Origin: Legionellaceae bacterium
GTDB taxonomy: Bacteria > Pseudomonadota > Gammaproteobacteria > Legionellales > Legionellaceae
DNA: 8,866 bases
Direction: 5' to 3'
Assembly (NCBI GenBank): GCA_023266075.1
Contig: JAHFRX010000059.1
Location: 1-8,866 of the forward strand
Below are positions 1 through 4,815 of the stretch, piece by piece (position 1 is the stretch's first letter; the number at the start of each line of letters is the position of its first letter). The notes under the pieces were generated by a model. It was given only the letters and a program-made list of their open reading frames with translations. It was not told where the DNA came from and did no database searches. The translations under genes were made by a program, and so were the position numbers.

Positions 1-1
1 A

Positions 2-382
2 AGCCTGAGCACTCATGTGCGCGATCTCGTTGGCGGGTATTTGATAACAAATGAAATACTATTTCAACAAAAACTTAAGGCTAATTGGAAGACCGGGGGA
101 GCGCACGTCTTGTGCTACTCAGGAGGTACATGTGGAGCGAACTTCCTTTTCGACCACACTTGGTTTACTGGATCGCCCTCATTTTCATCAGGGACGCATA
201 GCCTATCCCTATCCAACGGCGCCTTAGTAGCTGGGGGGCTAGACGGCACGAACTGCTCGGGGGCTACATCAATTGTGCTGGCGTTGCCCACGGCTGGGGG
301 CACGGGACAATTGTGCATGAATGCCACAATATCAGGCGGTGTCTGGACGTGCACATCAGGTGGAACTCTCACCCTTCAATAG
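2..382 (+). CDS. 3' end of a Cys-containing, Gly/Ser/Thr-rich protein, possibly pilin- or adhesin-like (5' partial)
   Basis: I do not recognise this family. The frame is open to the left edge. The first in-frame start is a GTG at 17 with no ribosome binding site before it, so this is probably the C-terminal part of a longer gene. The visible part is rich in Gly, Ser and Thr, with five cysteines (33, 39, 80, 100 and 112 counted from the GTG). It ends in a Trp-x-Cys segment followed by a short Thr/Leu run. Paired cysteines and low-complexity beta-type sequence suggest an exported protein, such as a pilin-like subunit, tip adhesin or phage/shufflon-type variable C-terminus; this is inference only. 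Codon use differs from the housekeeping genes nearby: GGG, CTA and ATA recur, and the G+C is visibly higher. That could mean horizontal acquisition. The next gene starts 41 nt after its TAG stop. Confidence 0.5.
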   Translation, partial: SLSTHVRDLVGGYLITNEILFQQKLKANWKTGGAHVLCYSGGTCGANFLFDHTWFTGSPSFSSGTHSLSLSNGALVAGGLDGTNCSGATSIVLALPTAGGTGQLCMNATISGGVWTCTSGGTLTLQ

Positions 383-423
383 TCACCAGAGCGCTAACGT
401 AATCTATAAAAAAAGGAGCAATA

Positions 424-624
424 ATGAAAGAAATTCATGCCAATGACCATCCCTGCACGCACGAAAAGCCACAATGCGCCATACCTATATCTCTTCCTCA
501 CAAGAAATTGTACACGCCGCCTCGATGTTTTTGCCTTAACGATACTCTGCAAGCAAATGAGATCGCAGGCTCCAATGCGACGAATAAAGTTGAAAATTCA
601 GGCGGCCTTTTAATAGGAAGTTAA
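424..624 (+). CDS. small hypothetical protein (66 aa)
   Basis: I do not recognise this protein. It is a 66-codon frame opening with ATG behind a strong AGGAG ribosome binding site five bases upstream (412-419 region), which is the main reason to call it a gene. The product is hydrophilic, with no signal peptide or membrane segment. It has four cysteines (11, 18, 35, 37), two as a Cys-Phe-Cys motif, and several histidines in the N-terminal half, so metal binding or disulfides are possible but unproven. The C-terminal third is Asn/Gly-rich. It follows the preceding frame by 41 nt on the same strand and may be cotranscribed with it. Base use is more AT-rich than in its upstream neighbour. A chance frame behind a Shine-Dalgarno-like sequence cannot be excluded. 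Confidence 0.42.
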   Translation: MKEIHANDHPCTHEKPQCAIPISLPHKKLYTPPRCFCLNDTLQANEIAGSNATNKVENSGGLLIGS

Positions 625-876
625 CCGTCTCGAAAATACTGGGGTCAAATCTGTTTTTATATACCATATTATACCTTGCTTACTCCATAAAAGGAGGTAG
701 GCGCTAGTCTCCCAAGATCTTGTGAAATCTTTCAATTGACCACAGTTTTAATCACACCCTAACGCGATGATCAACTTTTTAGAGAATCATTCCTAACGCA
801 GGTGGTATGAGTATGTTAAAAAACTTAAAAATGTGATAGAATGTGCCCTCTTGAACCCTATTGAGGGAGGATAAAG
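625..876. other. 252-bp non-coding region
   Basis: I see no gene here. The stretch contains a GGGGTCAAATCTG followed by T-rich DNA (641-659), an AT-rich tract with two ATACC repeats ten bases apart (661 and 671), an orphan AAAGGAGG sequence (690-697) with no usable start codon after it, a weak hairpin (693-712) and a perfect 10-bp palindrome CAAGATCTTG (713-722). The last 60 bases hold the probable promoter and leader of the BON-domain gene. The left half may be degraded mobile or repeat DNA. Confidence 0.5.
814..842 (+). promoter_or_regulatory. candidate promoter of the BON-domain gene (extended -10)
   Basis: A TAGAAT hexamer (837-842; 5 of 6 to TATAAT) is preceded by TGTG one base upstream, a good extended -10. 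The -35 region at the usual distance (TGTTAA, 814-819) is poor. This pattern suits extended -10 or stationary-phase-type promoters. Stationary/osmotic control is known for the BON protein OsmY of E. coli but is not shown here. Confidence 0.4.
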
Positions 877-1422
877 ATGCAAAATATCATTCGTTTTTTC
901 ATTGCAGTGTGTCTTTGCGTGAATATCGCTTCCGGTGCTGATCTCAAAAAAATAGAGCGCGAAATTAGTGATACGGTGATCACTACCAAAATTACCACTA
1001 AATTCACGAAAGACAAGCATATTAATCCATTGAAAATTTTTGTCTCAACAAAAAATGGTGTTGTTACTTTACGCGGTCACGTCAAAGATAAAGACGCTTT
1101 TATCTCCGCTTTGCGTATTACGAAAGGGATTAAAGGTGTTCAAAATGTAGATGCTGATGAGCTTGAAATCAAGCAAGTCAACACCGCTTTTACGGATGCT
1201 TATATCACCGCAAAAATTGAGGCCGCCGTGCTCAAAGCAAAGGTATTAGATGATGAAAGTATCCCATTAGTAGGCATTAATGCAACGACAAGCAATGGTA
1301 TCGTCACGCTTTCAGGGAAGCTAAAGAGCAGCAGCTCGATTCCTTTTTTATTAAAGCGCGCCCTGGCCGTCAAAGGTGTGAAGCAAGTGATTTCAAAGTT
1401 AGAGATTTCAAATCAACCTTGA
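877..1422 (+). CDS. secreted protein with two BON domains (OsmY-like)
   Basis: A 181-residue protein with a Sec signal peptide (residues 1-21: hydrophobic core around 4-19, probable cleavage at Gly-Ala/Asp) and two BON domains, roughly residues 31-98 and 106-177. Each repeat has the expected Asn-Gly-(Val/Ile)-Val-Thr-Leu-x-Gly turn (60-67 and 140-147) and an acidic Val-x-x-Val closing segment. BON proteins such as OsmY act in the periplasm or at the outer membrane and bind phospholipid or stabilise the envelope and exported proteins under stress. That role is family knowledge, not seen here. The ATG follows a strong GGGAGGA ribosome binding site six bases upstream. A cysteine pair inside the signal peptide (12, 14) does not fit a lipobox, because Val precedes the first. 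The stop codon overlaps the 3' end of fur by 10 bp, with no terminator between them. Confidence 0.88.
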   Translation: MQNIIRFFIAVCLCVNIASGADLKKIEREISDTVITTKITTKFTKDKHINPLKIFVSTKNGVVTLRGHVKDKDAFISALRITKGIKGVQNVDADELEIKQVNTAFTDAYITAKIEAAVLKAKVLDDESIPLVGINATTSNGIVTLSGKLKSSSSIPFLLKRALAVKGVKQVISKLEISNQP

Positions 1423-1826
1423 CAATCACCACACAACCCATAAATCGTTAACGCATGATCCGTCATTTTAAAGCCTGTTTTTTCAGCAATTTTAGTTTGG
1501 CGCTCTTCTATAATATTATCTACAAACTCAATAATTTTTCTACATTTAACACAAACGAGATGATCATGATGTGCGCCATGACACAGCTCAAACACAGAAT
1601 GTCCTTCCTCGAAATAATGTCGCTTCACCAAACCCGCTTCTTCAAATTGCGTCAGTACGCGGTACACTGTAGCTAATCCTACTTCTTCACCTAAATCAGA
1701 CAACGCTTTATATACATCTTCAGCACTTAAATGATGCGAGGCAGATTGCTCAAAAATTTGCAACACACGCAATCGAGGTAACGTTATCTTAAGTCCTGCT
1801 CCTTTTAACTGATAGCTTTCTTCCAC
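1413..1826 (-). CDS. fur: ferric uptake regulator Fur
   Basis: A 137-residue Fur-family metal-dependent repressor, very close to E. coli Fur along its length. The N-terminal winged helix (about residues 10-80) holds the near-invariant Gly-Leu-Ala-Thr-Val-Tyr-Arg-Val recognition segment (50-57). The dimerisation/metal domain has His86-His87-Asp-His89, a Cys92-x-x-Cys95 pair, His124 and a second Cys132-x-x-Cys135 pair. Both zinc cysteine pairs are intact, so structural zinc binding is expected. In the Fe(II) form Fur represses iron uptake genes. The start is GTG at 1826, backed by an AAGGA site (1833-1837) six bases before it; there is no in-frame ATG. It is read away from bamE, an arrangement known in Pseudomonas and Xanthomonas (fur-omlA). 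The true-Fur motif pattern makes Zur, PerR or Mur unlikely. Confidence 0.96.
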   Translation of the reverse strand: MEESYQLKGAGLKITLPRLRVLQIFEQSASHHLSAEDVYKALSDLGEEVGLATVYRVLTQFEEAGLVKRHYFEEGHSVFELCHGAHHDHLVCVKCRKIIEFVDNIIEERQTKIAEKTGFKMTDHALTIYGLCGDCQG

Positions 1827-1851
1827 ATTGAGTCCTTGAATAGAGAGTGAT

Positions 1852-1881
1852 AGTATATCGATATTTTTTAATCGAGGTCAA
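1852..1881 (-). promoter_or_regulatory. fur promoter (sigma-70 type)
   Basis: On the minus strand, TTGACC (1881-1876) and TATACT (1857-1852) lie 18 bp apart, each matching the consensus at 5 of 6 positions. A start site near 1845 would leave about 19 nt before the GTG, with the ribosome binding site inside. The spacer is exactly filled by an inverted repeat, TCGAT (1858-1862) and ATCGA (1871-1875). The -35 box overlaps the bamE ribosome binding site, so fur transcription and bamE translation signals share DNA. A TGATAGT half-site (1849-1855) resembles half a Fur box (TGATAAT), so autoregulation is possible but weakly supported. Confidence 0.6.
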
Positions 1882-1884
1882 ACC

Positions 1885-2190
1885 ATGCGTCAAGCATTTT
1901 TTTTTCTAAGTACACTCAGTGTTCTCTTACTCGCAAACTGCGCAAACTATGATTTTTCGAATCGCATTGTTCAACAAGGTAATATCCTTTCGCCTAAAGT
2001 CGTCGATCGCCTTAGTGTAGGTATGACCAAAGAAGATGTGGCTATCCTTTTAGGTACAAGCTTACTCAGCTCGACTTTTAACAATGATCGTTGGGATTAC
2101 GCGTACACCAAACGTAAAGGCGCAACCACCAACGCTGTTCGTCATCTGAGTCTTTATTTTACTAACAATAGGTTGGTTCGCATGGAATGA
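1885..2190 (+). CDS. bamE: outer membrane protein assembly factor BamE (SmpA/OmlA lipoprotein)
   Basis: A 101-residue lipoprotein. Residues 1-18 form a signal peptide with lipobox Leu-Ala-Asn-Cys, acylated at Cys19, giving a mature chain of about 83 residues. The SmpA/OmlA domain follows: an Arg-Ile-x-Gln-Gly-Asn-like segment (27-33), then Leu-Ser-x-Gly-Met-(x)3-Asp-Val and Leu-Leu-Gly (43-57), and a Trp-Asp-Tyr strand near 70. BamE is a non-essential part of the BAM complex at the inner face of the outer membrane, helping BamA and BamD insert beta-barrel proteins. The ATG lies behind GAGG (1874-1877). Its position beside fur, and facing the rnfH/ratA genes, matches the usual gammaproteobacterial order. 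Its own promoter may use TTGAAT (1836-1841) and GATATT (1860-1865), but this is weak. Confidence 0.93.
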   Translation: MRQAFFFLSTLSVLLLANCANYDFSNRIVQQGNILSPKVVDRLSVGMTKEDVAILLGTSLLSSTFNNDRWDYAYTKRKGATTNAVRHLSLYFTNNRLVRME

Positions 2191-2197
2191 TGCGAAC
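2176..2197 (+). other. perfect 8-bp hairpin spanning the bamE stop codon
   Basis: GTTCGCAT (2176-2183) and ATGCGAAC (2190-2197) form a perfect 8-bp stem around a 6-nt loop. The bamE TGA stop (2188-2190) lies at the loop and first base of the 3' arm. No T-tract follows on either strand, so it is not a standard intrinsic terminator. It may stabilise the mRNA 3' end or give weak termination between these convergent genes. Confidence 0.4.
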
Positions 2198-2231
2198 GCA
2201 GCGCGCTGAAACACCCGCCATCTGTTATTGA

Positions 2232-2696
2232 TTAGGTAGGACTGTATCGAACATCCACCTCGTCTTCCAACATCAAAAATACCGGACTCATCCGTGTCTC
2301 CATCACACCCAACTTCGCATATAGCCCAAATCGAACCCGAGAGTTTGCATCACGAGCGTCCGGCAACATTTTATAACAATAACGATAACTACCATCGTGC
2401 TGCGTTAATTTGAATGTCCTGGGTCTGTCATCACTATATTTTCCATCATTGACCACGTTTAATAAAGCGCTAAGCCAATGCGAATTGGGCTCATCATGTA
2501 TAGGTCCTGTTATATCACCGATATAACAACTAAATATCTTCGTTAAAGAAAGGTCCGAGCAAACACTTAACTCCTTAAACACCTTCTCCCCTTGAAAACG
2601 AATTAAAAAATAAATATTGCAATAAGAGTTTATGCTATCATCGCCGATGTTTACGCTTATTCTACTTCCTTCAACTACTTCTATAGGTGCTTTCAT
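2232..2696 (-). CDS. hypothetical protein (about 154 aa)
   Basis: I do not recognise this family. The protein is about 154 residues from the ATG at 2696; a GTG at 2708 would add four residues, and neither start has a convincing ribosome binding site. It has no signal peptide or membrane segment. Short alternating hydrophobic strands, four cysteines and a final Met-Leu-Glu-Asp-Glu-Val-Asp-Val segment suggest a small, beta-rich soluble domain. It sits 69 nt downstream of epmC on the same strand and ends 41 nt from the bamE stop in the opposite orientation. The gap before it is very AT-rich and holds a possible promoter, so it may be transcribed separately. It interrupts an otherwise conserved bamE-ratB neighbourhood and is likely lineage-specific. 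The long frame, bounded by real genes with no better frame opposite, supports coding. Confidence 0.6.
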   Translation of the reverse strand: MKAPIEVVEGSRISVNIGDDSINSYCNIYFLIRFQGEKVFKELSVCSDLSLTKIFSCYIGDITGPIHDEPNSHWLSALLNVVNDGKYSDDRPRTFKLTQHDGSYRYCYKMLPDARDANSRVRFGLYAKLGVMETRMSPVFLMLEDEVDVRYSPT

Positions 2697-2724
2697 TTTT
2701 ACATCCACAGCTAAAAAACAGACA

Positions 2725-2752
2725 ATTTTAACATGTAATTCACATATTGTAA
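2725..2752 (-). promoter_or_regulatory. weak candidate promoter for the hypothetical gene
   Basis: On the minus strand, TTACAA (2752-2747) and TAAAAT (2730-2725) are 16 bp apart. The -10 matches at 5 of 6 positions and the -35 at only 3. The spacer contains an ATGT-N5-ACAT inverted repeat. The AT-rich gap between epmC and the next gene supports an internal promoter, but sequence alone is weak evidence. Confidence 0.28.
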
Positions 2753-2765
2753 TTATTTTTATTCA

Positions 2766-3257
2766 CTATTTCTGATAAAACGCCTCTAAAGCACGATGAA
2801 ATTGTAATGCGCGTGGCCATAAACCTTGCTTTCGATAACGAAGCACTTGCAGACGAACATTCGCTTTAAACGTCTCTGTATCTGTCTCAACACCATTTAA
2901 ATTATCAATGCTAAATTGGAAAGGATAGACTGCTGCATCAGATAATATCCATTCTAATGCTTGAGGTTTCACTTCGACCTCCTGAAATGCCAGCTGCGAC
3001 CCTTCATCACGCCCATCGGGCACATACCAATATCCATAATCCATCAACTGGCGTCGTGATGCCCCTGCAATTAACCAATGTGCACACTCATGCAATGCAC
3101 TACTAAAGAACCCATGTGCAAAAATTACGGCATGATACGTTGTCGTATCACTCATCGGTAAATATAATGGCTCACTCTCACCTTTGATCAAACGCGTCTG
3201 GTAAGTTTTCGTAAAACACGCATTAAAAATACGGATAAGATCGTCGCAATCGTGCAT
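2766..3257 (-). CDS. epmC: elongation factor P hydroxylase EpmC (YfcM family)
   Basis: A 163-residue YfcM/EpmC-family protein. In E. coli, EpmC hydroxylates the EF-P lysine that EpmA and EpmB have beta-lysylated, the last step in maturing the factor that rescues ribosomes stalled at polyproline. Diagnostic stretches are near-identical to E. coli: Thr-Arg-Leu-Ile-Lys-Gly near 21-26, Ala-His-Gly-Phe at 47-50, a His-Glu-Cys-Ala-His metal site (56-60; His-Glu-Ile-Ser-His in E. coli), Gly-Tyr-Trp-Tyr-x-Pro-Asp-Gly-Arg-Asp (75-84) and Glu-Val-Lys-Pro-Gln-Ala (95-100). It is slightly shorter than the 182-residue E. coli protein at the C-terminus. The ATG lies two bases after the rnfH stop, without a clear ribosome binding site, which implies translational coupling. 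efp, epmA and epmB are not in the window. Confidence 0.92.
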   Translation of the reverse strand: MHDCDDLIRIFNACFTKTYQTRLIKGESEPLYLPMSDTTTYHAVIFAHGFFSSALHECAHWLIAGASRRQLMDYGYWYVPDGRDEGSQLAFQEVEVKPQALEWILSDAAVYPFQFSIDNLNGVETDTETFKANVRLQVLRYRKQGLWPRALQFHRALEAFYQK

Positions 3258-3259
3258 AA

Positions 3260-3547
3260 TTATCGTAACGGCTGTGTTGTCAGTGCTTTTTTCCGACGTC
3301 TTTCTTTTGGATTACATGTCAATGGACGATAAATCTCAACGCGGTCACTCGTTGACAGCAATGTATTCAAATCAACTTGCTTTGAAAAAATACCTACCGC
3401 AAAACACTTCGCTTCGGGATATTCACTATATAGTGTCGTTTGATTCAACGCGTCTTCAACTGTCATACCAGGATGAAACAACACGGTTTGCTGAAACATA
3501 GGCGCACCACACTGAGGTGAAAAGATAACTTCAACACGATTGGTCAT
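3260..3547 (-). CDS. rnfH: RnfH/RatB family ubiquitin-like protein
   Basis: A 95-residue protein of the RnfH (RatB, UPF0125) family, a small beta-grasp fold resembling ThiS/MoaD. The family signature is the C-terminal Asp-Arg-Val-Glu-Ile-Tyr-Arg-Pro-Leu followed by a Lys/Arg-rich tail (Pro-Lys-Glu-Arg-Arg-Arg). The Val-Gly-Ile-(Phe/Tyr)-Ser segment and the early Val-Glu-Val strand also match. I place the start at the ATG at 3547, giving 95 residues against 96 in E. coli. Upstream TTG/ATG codons (3580, 3577) would add 10-11 residues that merely run through the end of ratA. With the chosen start it overlaps ratA by 17 nt. The function is poorly known: the name comes from linkage to rnf genes in some bacteria, and it is the usual partner gene of ratA. 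Confidence 0.9.
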   Translation of the reverse strand: MTNRVEVIFSPQCGAPMFQQTVLFHPGMTVEDALNQTTLYSEYPEAKCFAVGIFSKQVDLNTLLSTSDRVEIYRPLTCNPKERRRKKALTTQPLR

Positions 3548-3968
3548 ATAATATTTTTGCTCGCTCACAAAATGCATCAACCATTTTATTCGATACTTGC
3601 TCGAAAACAGGACCCAAGATCATAGAAAACATACGTCCTGCAAACTCAAACTCTAGATCAAATGAAATAATCGACCCCTCGTCCGTTTGATCAAAACGCC
3701 AAAAGCCATCTAAATGGTTAAAAGGGCCGTCGATCAAGCGGATCTCAATCATTTTATTGGGCTGAAGACGATTGCGCGTAGTGAAAGATTTATTTACACC
3801 GGCGGCCGTAATCACCAACGTTGCTTGCACCTCATCTTCATCACGATGATGAACAATACTACTTGAAAAATAAGGTAAGAACTCAGCGTATCGCTCAATA
3901 TCATTCACAAGATTATACATTTGTTCACACGAAAAAGAGACTTCGCGTGATTTTTTAATCGTTGTCAT
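3531..3968 (-). CDS. ratA: RatA / COQ10-like START-domain protein
   Basis: A 145-residue SRPBCC (START-like) protein of the RatA/COQ10 family, covering the whole domain. The N-terminal Tyr-Asn-Leu-Val-Asn-Asp-Ile-x-x-Tyr-x-x-Phe-Leu-Pro segment (18-32) is the family hallmark. A central Phe-x-x-Leu-x-Gly-x-Trp-Arg-Phe strand and the C-terminal helix from about 115 (Leu-Gly-Pro-Val-Phe) also fit. In E. coli the homologue was described as a toxin blocking 70S assembly. Mitochondrial COQ10 homologues bind ubiquinone, so a role in quinone handling is an equally good reading. The ATG has a GGGAG ribosome binding site five bases upstream and overlaps the stop of the upstream esterase gene by four bases (ATGA). 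Its 3' end overlaps rnfH, so the three are almost certainly cotranscribed. Confidence 0.92.
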   Translation of the reverse strand: MTTIKKSREVSFSCEQMYNLVNDIERYAEFLPYFSSSIVHHRDEDEVQATLVITAAGVNKSFTTRNRLQPNKMIEIRLIDGPFNHLDGFWRFDQTDEGSIISFDLEFEFAGRMFSMILGPVFEQVSNKMVDAFCERAKILYDQSC

Positions 3969-4672
3969 GAGCGCTCCCTATTTATTGTATCTTCTTTGAT
4001 ATGAACATGCGCTGAAACCCAATGTGATAATGCTACTATTTCCTCAAAACATACCGTGTGTTGCATCGGATACTGATAATCGGAAACACGTTCAAATCCC
4101 TGTGCTTTAAGCCATATGACAGCTTTGTTTGTCCATGCAGGCAATACCACCTCATCATGAAGACCTACGGCAACAAAAATAGGTGTGCTACGCTGTTGAT
4201 GAATATCAATCCGTTGCGCAATCGGTAAATATGCAGATAAAGAAACAATGCCCGCAAGAGGATGTGGCGTATTCAAGCCCGCGACTAAAGCCATAGCACC
4301 ACCCTGTGAAAAACCAGCTAACACAATTTGTTCGGGTTTAAAACCCGCTGCGATTTGTGTATCAATCACACAATGAATGGATTGCATAGAATCTCGAATA
4401 CCTGCTTCATCTTCTCGATCTGTTTCACTAAACCCCGTAATATCGTACCAAGCGCGCATCGACATGGATTGATTACACGTCACGGCTCGGACAGGAGCTT
4501 CGAGTGCAATATGCTTTGCGGGTAGTGATAACGGAATCTCTTTTGCGAGTGCTAGCATATTTTGTGCATCAGCACCCAACCCATGCATCCAAATAAAACA
4601 AAGCTTTGGTTGAGGGGTTGCATTCAAGACATATTGATTAAGCAAACACTTGGCTCCATAACGTTCTAACAA
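3965..4672 (-). CDS. alpha/beta-hydrolase carboxylesterase / lysophospholipase
   Basis: A 235-residue serine hydrolase of the bacterial carboxylesterase/phospholipase family (YpfH, EstB and acyl-protein thioesterase-like). The catalytic triad is visible: Ser122 in Gly-Phe-Ser-Gln-Gly-Gly, Asp173 in Gly-Leu-His-Asp-Glu and His205 in Pro-Met-Gln-His. The oxyanion-hole segment Met-His-Gly-Leu-Gly-Ala-Asp is at 29-35, and a family-typical Arg-Ala-Trp-Tyr-Asp-Ile is at 73-78. It has no signal peptide, so it is probably cytoplasmic. It hydrolyses short-chain or lysophospholipid esters in known homologues; the physiological substrate is unknown. The only usable start is TTG at 4672: no in-frame ATG occurs between the upstream stop (near 4715) and residue 28, and no clear ribosome binding site precedes it. 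It heads the run leading to ratA, in the place where smpB is found in E. coli. Confidence 0.88.
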   Translation of the reverse strand: MLERYGAKCLLNQYVLNATPQPKLCFIWMHGLGADAQNMLALAKEIPLSLPAKHIALEAPVRAVTCNQSMSMRAWYDITGFSETDREDEAGIRDSMQSIHCVIDTQIAAGFKPEQIVLAGFSQGGAMALVAGLNTPHPLAGIVSLSAYLPIAQRIDIHQQRSTPIFVAVGLHDEVVLPAWTNKAVIWLKAQGFERVSDYQYPMQHTVCFEEIVALSHWVSAHVHIKEDTINRERS

Positions 4673-4815
4673 TCTAATATTATTCAGTTTCTTGCGATGA
4701 ATAGCAACTAGACTTTATAGAATTGATAAAAATTTAGCATCCACAACTGGACTTTATCACGCTATTTAGGTTTTCATGCTATCATCAATTATTATGATAA
4801 ACTAAGCTGCTATCC
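4673..4815. promoter_or_regulatory. divergent intergenic region between the esterase gene and lptM-dapF
   Basis: This AT-rich gap must supply start signals in both directions. Rightward, TTTTCA (4771-4776) and TATGAT (4793-4798), 16 bp apart, make a reasonable promoter for lptM-dapF with a short leader. Leftward, a TATAAA (minus strand, around 4713-4718) is the best -10, with no good -35. A 14-bp imperfect direct repeat, CAACT(A/G)GACTTTAT, at 4705-4718 and 4744-4757 differs at one base and could be a pair of regulator sites. Confidence 0.4.

Noticed and set aside
115..372. 85-codon minus-strand frame opposite the first gene
   Set aside because: No start signals and a Pro/Val-rich composition typical of the antisense of a Gly/Thr-rich frame.
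693..722. Hairpin GGAG...CTCC and palindrome CAAGATCTTG as a terminator
   Set aside because: The stem is short with an internal loop and no T-tract follows; no gene ends close enough upstream.
758..799. Direct repeat CCTAACGC (758-765 and 792-799)
   Set aside because: Eight bases, only two copies, no conserved spacing; too weak for a repeat array or operator claim.
877..919. BON protein as a lipoprotein because of cysteines in its signal peptide
   Set aside because: The residues before the cysteines do not fit a lipobox and a normal signal-peptidase I site follows.
2199..2208. 10-bp palindrome CAGCGCGCTG after bamE
   Set aside because: It has no loop, no T-tract and no known site match; such short palindromes arise by chance.
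3548..3580. RnfH start at TTG/ATG 3580/3577
   Set aside because: It would add 10-11 residues that only read through the end of ratA; the ATG at 3547 gives the normal family length.
3260..3968. ratA-ratB as a classical toxin-antitoxin pair
   Set aside because: RatB/RnfH is not an established antitoxin and both are conserved core genes; RatA is also a COQ10-like quinone-binding homologue, so no addiction module is claimed.
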